Of a DNA stretch of 64,000 bases, positions 56,515-64,000 are shown piece by piece. Under the pieces are notes generated by a model. It was not told the origin of the DNA. It saw nothing but the letters and a program-made list of their open reading frames with translations, and ran no database searches. Position numbers and translations under genes: made by a program. Origin of the DNA: Gnetum montanum (Eukaryota; Streptophyta; Gnetopsida; Gnetales; Gnetaceae). Location of the stretch: positions 1,513,674 to 1,577,673 of the forward strand of contig MNCI01000556.1 of the NCBI GenBank assembly GCA_015680685.1, written 5' to 3'. Positions within the stretch are counted from its first letter, which is position 1; each line of letters opens with the position of its first letter.

Positions 56515-57530
56515 TCACAGGCGATATCCCTTATCTCCATCAGCATACCCTAAGAAGATACATTTCCTAGACTTTTGGTCCAACTTCGATCTTTCTTGGT
56601 CATTGGACATCACATACACAAAATTTCCAAATGTATGGAGATGAGAATAAATATCTGGCTTACCAATCCACATTTCCATTGGTTTTTTTAGATCAATCAT
56701 AGTTGATGGAGACTGATTGATTAAATAGTAGGTAATATTGACTACTTCTGCCCAAAATGACTTGGTTAGATTTGCAGACTTCAACATTGATCTTGTTTTT
56801 TTCAACAAGGTTCTATTCATCCGTTATGCCACTAAATTTTGTTGAGGAGTGTGTGCTACTGTGAACTGTCTCTTCATGCCTTCTTGTTGACAAAAAGCAT
56901 CAAATTCATTACTTTTATATTCCCTTCCATTATTTGTCATTAGACACTTTATCCTTTGTTCGGACTCAAGTCCTACCTGTGCTTTAAAAACTTTGAAGAC
57001 TGAAAAGACATCTGCCTTCCTTTTAATTGGATACACCCAACATCTCCAAGAGTAATCATCAATGAAAGATACAAAGTATCTTCGTCCTCCTAGGGAAGTG
57101 ACTGGTGCTTACCAAACATCATAGTGCATCAAGTCCAAGATGCCTCTACTCTTAGCTATTGATGTATTGAACTTTAATCTATGTTGCTTACTAGTAACAC
57201 AATGCTGACAAAATGGTAAACATACCAAATCGAGCACAAGAAGTAGACTCTATTTAGAGAGAATCTTCAAACCTTGTTCTGACATATGACCAAGCTTTTG
57301 ATACCACAACATCGTTGATTCTTCTTTCAAACTAGTTGATGCAACAGAAAACTCTCCCACTTGATGTGTGTTCCCCAGAAGCATGTACAAAATTGTAGCA
57401 ACCTTCTCTACCTTCATTACCACAAGTGCACTTTTGGTAATCTTCAAGATCTCATTCTCTATATGAGTTTTGCACCCAATATCATCTAGTTGTCCTAAAG
57501 ATAGTAGATTTTCCTTCAGGCCCTCCACAT
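56515..57530 (-). pseudogene. Integrase of TE-F, all but one catalytic position altered
   Basis: Pre-integrase segment STMLWYQKLGHMSEQGLKIL with CLPFCQHC as zinc ligands; core begins ILDLMHYDVW (first Asp kept), SFIDDYSWRCWVYPIKRKAD; the second catalytic Asp is Asn (CLMTNNGREYKSNEF); the catalytic Glu codon is a stop (LVA*RMNRTLLKK, where relatives have AERMNRTL). The C-terminal part is FWAEVVNITYYLINQSPSTM, KPMEMWIGKPDIYSHLHTFG and SRKCIFLGYADGDKGYRLWD. Confidence 0.85.
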
Positions 57531-57539
57531 GTCGTACCT

Positions 57540-58430
57540 CCTATATGGTGTGAATAGTGCCATCATACATCTTTATTTTGACAAGACCACTATCAGCAAT
57601 TTTCAAAGCATGATCATTTCCCATGTATACTGATCCTTCTTAGATTGGTTTGTAGTGATAAAACCATTCTCTCTGAGAGGTCATGTGCCATGTTGCTCCT
57701 GAATTCAAGATTCAAGCATTAGTGAGCTTCTGTTTGCCTTCAGTAATAGTTGCCTCACTGTATAGAACATCATCGTCGTATGAGGTACTTGCCACATTCC
57801 CTTGAGGATTCTTTTCATTACTCTTCTTGTTCCAACACTCCTTATTCAGCTATCCTCTCTTGCCACAGTTGTAGCAAGTAATGTTGTTATTTTTAGTTCT
57901 TGACTTGGATCTACCATGAATTTGGATCTCTCTCTCATCATTGTTAAGGCCTCCACCTTGTTTGCCAAATGATCTTACTTGTTCTTGCACCGACTTTCTT
58001 CTTCAATAATTGCAATTGTAACTTCATCGAAGACAAGAGCATCCATAAGAACATTGTTGGTCTAGTTGATGATGAGTTGATCATATGAATCACGTAGACT
58101 TTGAAGTAGAACTTCTGCATGTTCACCTGCATCTACTTTATGGCTCAACAATGTGAGTTGAGCAAATAAAGTATTTAGGGTATTGATATGGTTAGTTACC
58201 GATGAGGTTTCTGCCATACAAAGAGTGTAAAGTCTTCTCTTCAACAAGATTTTTTTGTGGAGTGATTTAGCCTCGTACAACTTTGTTAGTGTCCCATATT
58301 TCTTTCGTCATCTTCTTTTCTGCAATACTTGAAAGAACCACATCTGCTAGTGCCAAGTGTAAATTGGCAATAGCATTACCATCCATTTCATTCCACTTGC
58401 TGTCATTCCATGACCTCCTGCGGCCTTTCT
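57540..58430 (-). pseudogene. Gag and protease of TE-F
   Basis: Gag (UBN2 type): EIWDTLTKLYEAKSLHKKIL-like sequence with a stop, YTLCMAETSSVTNHINTLNT, HKVDAGEHAEVLLQSLRDSY, then EESRCKNK. The zinc knuckle reads CYNCGKRG*LNKEC, with a stop at the His ligand. The protease active site reads ILNSGATWHMTSQREWF, Asn instead of the catalytic Asp. Several stops. Confidence 0.8.
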
Positions 58431-58584
58431 CCAATAGCCGCTAGAAAATTAGTTTTACGCAAAATTGCTTGTATCTTCATTTTCTAGAATGTGAAGTTGC
58501 TTCCATTGAACTTATCTATTTCGTATTTTCCAGGCATTTTGTAAAATTTGTATGCATGATCTGCAACACTTCCACGGACTATGA

Positions 58585-58602
58585 ACGTGGTTTCGAAACC
58601 AC
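58585..58602 (-). promoter_or_regulatory. Primer-binding site of TE-F, decayed initiator-Met type
   Basis: Minus strand GTGGTTTCGAAACCAC next to the LTR, compared with the usual TGGTATCAGAGCC of plant copia elements. Its perfect palindrome form is unusual and may be chance. Confidence 0.55.
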
Positions 58603-58976
58603 TGTTAGCATATGGACACGAATCTTTTACATGGAAAAACCTCAAAGTGGGGAAAAACCACAGGCAAATGTAGAAGGATCTTATTATAAAAAATGGGGAT
58701 TACAACCTTCTGTCTTCATCACAAGGAGAGAACAAGAAGAAGCCTCTCCCTTATGCAATATAAGAAGAATGTAAGAGTGGGATGGAAAGGGGATGTATGT
58801 GATGGATTTGAATTGAGATGAGGGAGGTCCCTTTTATATTGGTGAAGGGGCCTTAAATAACTAATGATAACCACCCACTGTTTTAATAACCATAGCAAAA
58901 TTTTAGCAGGATAACCATAACCGAATTTTAGCATGATAACCATACGCTAAATTTATCATGATTCCTATAGCCAACA
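58603..58976 (-). repeat. 5' LTR of TE-F (374 bp)
   Basis: TGTTAGCATATGG...CCAACA on the plus strand. Confidence 0.85.
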
Positions 58977-59029
58977 CTATGAACGTTGTTTTTGTTTTTG
59001 TGTTTTCCGGTAACAATTAATGGTCATGG

Positions 59030-60167
59030 AGCCTGAGTGCAGCCACTCTTAAAGAACTTAAGCTTTTCCTCCTCCATCAACATTGGCAGGACCTTGCTTT
59101 GGCAGGAGATAATGACTAAAACTCTACGAGTGACTCTTTTTTATCCGAATAAACTCGGTCTTAGCAAATTACCTACCAAACTCATGGAACAGTGAAAACA
59201 ACTAGTAGAAATTTGAATTTTTAAGGCTTTGACAATTTTTAAATATATAGATTTTTGACCATGCTCGTGAGTTACAAGTTACTTGCCCAGAAAAAAAAAA
59301 CTCAAGACTCTATCAGTACTCGCAAAAAACTCACAAGTCTCATAATAGGGGGCAAGATTACCATTGAACTTCAGGATGATGATCCTTGATCTGTTTTGAA
59401 GGAGCCTGGATGCAGCTGCTCTTAAAGATGTTAGGATTTGTCTCATCTAAAGAGTCTCTAAAGACCCCACTTTGGCATGATGACCATTGAGCCTCTCGAT
59501 GATAATCTTTGTTCTGTTCAATAAGCCCACTTTGACAGGATGAGTATTGAACCTCTAGGTGATAATTCTTGGTCAGTGGCTGAGGAGCCTCTGTGCATCC
59601 CTTTTTAAAGAGACTAGGCTTTTACTCATCAAGCAACTTTCTAAAAACCTCACCTTGGCATGATGAGCATTGAGCCTCTGCGTAATAATCCTTGGTAGGT
59701 AGCTGTGGAGCCTCTGAGCAGCTGTTCTTAAAGAGTTTAGGCTTTTCAGGCTCATTTGCCAGCCCTCTTTGGACTCCACCTTGACCAAATGATTGTGGAA
59801 CTTCTTGATGCTGATCCTTCATTAATGGTGAAGGAGCTGCGAGGATATCAGGTAGGTGAAGGAGCTGCGGGGATATCAGGTAGGGGAAGGAAGATGAAGA
59901 AGAAGAGGAGGAGGCAATGTTCATGCCAGTGAGCAACTGCACCACTGATCGAATATTGGTAGCATCCATGTTGAAAACAGGTGAGGCAAATAGATGTATG
60001 ACTTGAACCTGCGGACTAGTTCTCTTCCTCTACTGCTGCTGCGGCTCCTCAAATGGCGTAGACTCCTCTGTATCTCTCTTTCTCCACTGCCAAGGCTGCG
60101 AATGAGAGATCGAACTCTCGACTTCGCCTTTACTATGGTATCCCTGCAACTCCATGCCCCTGGCCAT
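59030..60167 (-). pseudogene. VQ-motif protein gene with C-terminal repeats, broken
   Basis: VQ proteins are small plant nuclear cofactors, many of them WRKY partners. Start chosen at 60167 (MARGMELQGYHSKG); a second Met is at 60155. The frame runs through SISHSQPWQWRKRDTEES to PFEEPQQQ, a TAG (probably CAG decayed, after three CAG codons), then RTSPQVQVIHLFASPVFNMD and the motif IRSVVQLLTG (consensus F-x-x-h-V-Q-x-h-T-G, with Ile for Phe). A Ser run follows. After LHLPDILAAPSPLMKD come at least three imperfect repeats: KPKLFKNSCSEAPQ, KPSLFKKGCTEAPQ, NPNIFKSSCIQAP, with SSCQSG-type links, and a fourth (KFFKSGCTQAP) near 59045. TAA at about 59622 and further stops break the repeats. The two nonsense codons suggest a pseudogene, though the 59622 stop could be the real end. 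Confidence 0.65.
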
Positions 60168-61379
60168 GATCGAACTCTCGATTTCACTTCTTTCACTCAA
60201 TGATGACTCCCGTAATGAATGAATTTGGCTCTGCTATTGCGTTCACATATATGGTGTTTCGTGGATGACATGACAGGAGAATGAATTAGCACGACATGCA
60301 CAATGCAGTGCTGGTGCCTGCTGGTTTTTCATTTCAATGATTTCATTTGATGTTTCTTTTCACGTGATGGGCATTGGCATTTCCAAATGGGGAGTTTGCA
60401 TAGTGGCCATTACAAAGACGCAACATAGACACAGACGCAAACGCAACATAGACGCAGATGCAAAAAAGTGTAGGATAGCCAAAAAGAATGCAGATGATGT
60501 GTGCTCTGAATAAACAAAGGAAAGAAACTTCTTTCAAAAGAATATGATTCGTGGAAGGTAGGTATGGAGGAGGATTCGTGATTCTGAAAGTGTTTGGGTA
60601 CCTGTGCCTAAAGAAAAAGTGGGGACAGGTTCCAAGTGGGAGACATGATAGAGAAAATTTAAATATATTAGTTTTTATTAAAAAAAATAAATCTCATATA
60701 TCATAAAGAAAACAATGTAGAATATAGAACAAGTACAATGTAAATCCAAAATATTGTTAATGCTTAAAAATTGCACAGAAGATTGCGATATCAGCATTAA
60801 AATGAAGCAAGAAAATGTGCAAAGGTATAGAGGGCATGGAATCCATTTCTTTACTTAAGAGCCATAATCTGGCCAAACATAATTTTTGCAACAACCATAA
60901 TGACAGCAAATGAAACCCTTTTGTTACTCAATCTAATCTTTCCAAGAATAAAGTTAAGCCTCAAGCCTCAACCAAATTTATAACAAATCACATGTGCTAA
61001 TGCTTTTGTTCAACAATGACTTGTGAGTAGCACCTTAGGGCCATGTTGAAGATGACCACATTATAAGAAAACACATCTTAACTAAACTAGGCACACCCAG
61101 TAACTCACCTCCCCTATGAAGATGGAAAACCTTTCAAAAGCTAGGGAATCGGTAATAGTCATGATGAAGAAGTGCAAAGTAAAAACAGAGTGCCATGAGC
61201 TTGCATATGGCCATTGGCTCTCTGCTGGTGGGCTTCGTTGGCTCATAAGCAGATAGATTTTTAAAAAAAGTTCAAGTATCCATCCATCATCAAGTTCATG
61301 ACTCATGACCCATGAAGATGACCTTGTTTTGCTTTTTCTTTTCAGCAGAGATATGAGAAAAAAAGCAAAAACCAGCAAT
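60168..61379. other. Intergenic sequence
   Basis: No gene supported. A short tandem cluster of GACGCAACATAGAC words lies at 60415-60465 and an A-rich run at 60680-60690. Confidence 0.5.
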
Positions 61380-61485
61380 GACCAATAAAGATGCGTCGCT
61401 ATGCGCCGGAGATTCGCGATTCCCAAGAAAATCTCACGAACCGTTCGCGGTGGATTCGGGCACGCGTACAGAAGCGTGTAAAATC
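61380..61485 (+). promoter_or_regulatory. CpG-rich stretch, candidate promoter or first exon
   Basis: Unlike the CpG-poor surroundings, this stretch has about a dozen CG pairs (GATGCGTCGC, GATTCGCGATTCC, GAACCGTTCGCGGTGG, GGGCACGCGTACAG). Unmethylated host promoter/5' leader DNA is the simplest reading. No TATA box identified. Confidence 0.4.
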
Positions 61486-63530
61486 CGCATTGGGTACGTA
61501 AATTATAATTTTTCGTCCGATTTTTCAACTCTCACCCATAATATTCATTGTCGATTAAAATCTTACCTGTTTTTACTGCAAATGGCGTCAAATCTTACCT
61601 GTTTCCTGCAAATTGCATCCGCGTCCAATACCTTTTATTTACAGATGCTCCTCCTCTTTCGCCTTTTATTTATAGACGCTCTTCCTATTCCTATTCTGCC
61701 ATTGATAGAGATTTGGATGGTTTTGCAGACTCTTCAAACGCTTTGTTTCTCTTTCCGCTCTAAAATTTTTTGCTTCAGTTCTTCATCTGCAGGCACAAGA
61801 AGATGAACATTTCTTCTGATGCAGGGGGTCTCATCTGCCCAGTCTGATTTCGGTGACTGGGTAGGAGACTTGCCTTATTAGAATTATCCGTTGATGCAGT
61901 AGACGAGGTCTTTGCTTTTCCTGTTACCCTTACAGAATGCTGCACATCTATCATTCTATATTTTTCAGTTTTCATCTTTTTTATTCATCGATTGTTTCCT
62001 TCTAGCGGAATCTGGACGAAGTATCTCCTCGCTTGCCGAGTCTGCGTAAGCATGCATTGCGAGCGGTTCTCCGATCCTTAATTCTAGTTTTTGTTCTAAC
62101 AAAATTTGGATGATATTTCTTCTGTTTTTTAAATGCAAGCACTACATGTTTTACCTTTGTAAGGTTAGTGCATAATTTTTCCGCTGAACGTTCGCTCTTG
62201 GTTCGGTAAGAATGCACTCACCTTATTTGCTCTTTGCACATATGTGTTTTGAAGTTGCATGATCATAATTGAGTGAGCATCTCCTGTGTGTTTGTATAAG
62301 AATTGTCTCACTTGTTATTTTCCGGCTTCTTTCCCTCGTTGCTGTAAATCATTTTTCTCTGTCGTGAGTCTTGAGCACGAAATCCGCTTTTCTTCCCCTT
62401 CCATCTTGCTCTTTCAATTTGCGTGAGAACACGTTCCTGTTTGATCTTTAGTAGTAGATTTTAGTGGTTTTTCATATCAATTGAGTTGCCTATTTTGCTT
62501 AGATTTACCTGATCTTTACATTTTTCGTTTTAGTTTATTCAGATGATTTTAGAGAAGATTTTTATTTAGTGGATTGGTTTCGGATTTTTATTCATGAGCC
62601 ATGGCCATCTCATGTTGCGTCTCTCGTTTCAGGTAACGTCGTAATGGTCGTGATTGAGGAAAGGGAATCAGTTGGTTACAAAACTGAAAATTGTTTTCAG
62701 GCCTCTGTCCCGCTGCAAGTGCAAACAGAATAGTCCAAGCATACACTTGTTTAAGGTTAAAAGTTAAAACAAAATTTCAGCACCATATCCTTCCCAAATC
62801 TTTCCAGGAAGCCCTAGTCAACATCTGCAGTCAAGCAACTTTATAAAGCAAGCCCATAAGTCCAAAATGTGTCGTAAACTTGCTGAGAGCATTATTAACA
62901 GCGCAAAAGCACATAGAGCTCTGTGAAAATAATGGTGGGGAAGGGATTCTTGATGTTAAAATTAGATAAACTTTATTGGCTTATATGCTTGGTACTAGTT
63001 TTTTATGAAAATGTAGCAATATTTTGTGGCTGGACTTGATTATCATTATCAGGGGGCATTCTATAGTAATATAAGCTCTCCCTTTAAGCCTTTGAAGTCA
63101 TTTTTTTTTACTTTTTGATTTAATACATGCATGCTGCAACTTATTTTTGTTTATCCTCTGAAATTATTTTTTTCATTTTCTGATTTAATACATGCTGCAA
63201 CCTATTGTTTATCCACTGAAATTATTTTTTTCCTTTTAGATTTAATGCATATTGGAACCTATTATGTATCCTCCTACAATAGGTTGTCTAAAGTACATTT
63301 TTTATGATTTTTAATTTTTTTAATTTTTTATTCAAATTTTGTTTCGTTATTTTTAAATTTATCATTATTTTGTATTTTCAAAATTTTTTTGACTATTATT
63401 GTTTTGCATTTTCAGATTTGCCATTGAATGACATTTTAATGTTAAAGCTTTTAAGACATTTTTCTAAAAGCTTTTTGTTAGCAGAAAAAGAAAAAATAAA
63501 TACCCTTAATCACAGTAATTTGGGCAATTG
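61486..63530. other. T-rich sequence, probably 5' leader and introns of the BED gene
   Basis: Long pyrimidine-rich runs and possible splice signals but no coding domain. ATTTTCAG at about 63415 followed by a short stretch ending at the donor 63531 looks like a leader exon. Confidence 0.4.
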
Positions 63531-63631
63531 GTAAGTATATTTATTTATATTTTTTAAAAAAATTTATTTTAACTTTTGTGAAGAATAACGGTAATATTTT
63601 ATTTTCTAATTTTTATCATTAATATTTACAG
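63531..63631 (+). other. Candidate 5'-leader intron
   Basis: Donor ATTG|GTAAGTATA and acceptor AATATTTACAG, 101 bp, T-rich. Joining the flanks gives an in-frame stop, so the upstream exon is untranslated and the ATG at 63642 comes ten bases after the acceptor. Confidence 0.6.
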
Positions 63632-63641
63632 AGTCATAAAG

Positions 63642-64000
63642 ATGAGCTCTATTCAAGACATAGATAGTAATGAAAATGAAATAGATAGTACTTTATTGAA
63701 GGAAAATGCATGGCAAGAAGAAAATATTTTAGATTGTAATGTGGAAATTTTGAAACCATTTGCAAAAGGCAGATTTATTTTGAAATCTCCATTAAAACAA
63801 TTCGTAACACAATTAGACACTTATAGGAGTGGAGGAGGTGGAAGCAAAAGATGGAAATGTCATGTATGTAGCCATGAATTTACTGCAAGTGGTACAAGAA
63901 TATATCATCATTTCTTTCAGACATTAGAAAATAAAACAGGAACAGGTGTTATTGCATGTAAATTTCCATATTCTGATATTCAAAAAGCTATGTATGATTA
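63642..64000 (+). CDS. BED-type zinc-finger protein, hAT transposase-like, partial (runs off the window)
   Basis: 119 complete codons open from ATG 63642 to the window end, the clearest undamaged reading frame of the window. After an acidic N-terminus (SSIQDIDSNENEIDSTLLKE) comes SPLKQFVTQLDTY, a Gly linker, then KRWKCHVCSHEFTASGTRIY, HHFFQTLENKTGTGVIACKF. The order W-x-C-x2-C-x(n)-F-x-(G/S)-x3-R-I-x-x-H fits the BED finger of hAT-family transposases and of host genes derived from them. The dimerisation domain of hAT would lie beyond 64000. Start chosen as the first ATG after the leader intron. Whether this is an active hAT element or a domesticated gene cannot be told from here. Confidence 0.7.
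   Translation, partial: MSSIQDIDSNENEIDSTLLKENAWQEENILDCNVEILKPFAKGRFILKSPLKQFVTQLDTYRSGGGGSKRWKCHVCSHEFTASGTRIYHHFFQTLENKTGTGVIACKFPYSDIQKAMYD

Larger units (their letters stand above)
55378..58976 (-). mobile_element. TE-F: Ty1/copia retrotransposon, minus strand, internally deleted
   Basis: Two LTRs of about 370 bp (55378-55742 and 58603-58976), internal part 2.86 kb. Order in element sense: primer site, gag, zinc knuckle, protease, integrase, RT fragment, purine tract. The order protease-integrase-RT defines Ty1/copia. A large part of RT and all of RNase H are missing. LTR ends are TGTTAG...CCAACA on the plus strand at the right copy; the left copy has lost its outer few bases. No matching target duplication was found. 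Confidence 0.85.

Noticed and set aside
58585-58602. Palindrome GTGGTTTCGAAACCAC as a protein-binding site
   Set aside because: More simply explained as a mutated initiator-Met primer site at the expected place.
60085-60190. Two copies of GATCGAACTCTCGA look like tRNA T-arm sequence
   Set aside because: No acceptor or anticodon arms around them, and they fall within the VQ gene region.

Overview
The window reads as nuclear DNA of a seed plant with a large, repeat-filled genome. A gymnosperm such as a conifer is my best guess, but that is an inference: old, heavily mutated Ty3/gypsy Tat-type elements with very long LTRs dominate, stops and frameshifts are everywhere, CpG is depleted, and host-gene traces are sparse. 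No bacterial-type gene, rRNA, tRNA or CRISPR array was seen.

Layout. Bases 1-36330 are three nested relatives of one Tat-like Ty3/gypsy family. TE-C (minus strand, 28775 to about 36330) carries TE-A (plus strand, 1-28774, left end outside the window) in its 3' LTR. TE-A in turn carries TE-B (minus strand, 12634-28159, two 1.6-kb LTRs, 5-bp target duplication with one mismatch) in its own 3' LTR. Bases 36330-40159 hold unclassified repeats and a small gag zinc-knuckle relic. TE-E (3' LTR 40160-41015, inner part to about 43800) and TE-D (44154-51607, two 1-kb LTRs, perfect target duplication GTATT, tRNA-Asp primer site) are two members of a second family. TE-D encodes only Gag and protease. Bases 52480-53720 are a dead LINE reverse transcriptase. 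TE-F (55378-58976) is a Ty1/copia element whose catalytic residues have been lost. Bases 59030-60167 (minus) hold a broken VQ-motif gene with C-terminal repeats. The right end (61380-64000) may be the start of a live gene: a CpG-rich stretch, a 5'-leader intron and an open reading frame with a BED-type zinc finger as in hAT transposases.

Main point of interest. All three Tat copies share one unusual plan. Gag-protease is followed by a tandem-repeat block and then by a gene on the opposite strand. In TE-A and TE-B, reverse transcriptase, RNase H, a second (archaeal-type) RNase H and integrase follow. The opposite-strand gene is split by short introns (about 83-131 bp) with GT...AG ends at matching places in the different copies. 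Its exons align as protein between copies that are heavily diverged. Antisense introns survive retrotransposition because the sense genomic RNA does not present them as introns. This looks like an intron-bearing cargo gene carried backwards inside an LTR retrotransposon between protease and reverse transcriptase. Additional antisense ORFs are known in Tat elements, but as far as I know near the 3' end and not with several conserved introns in this position.

How parts work together (inferred). Long LTRs carry TATA boxes; Gag, protease, RT, RNase H and integrase would have been translated from the sense RNA. The antisense gene ends beside the tandem repeats, whose units can form a hairpin. No retroelement copy here looks able to move by itself.
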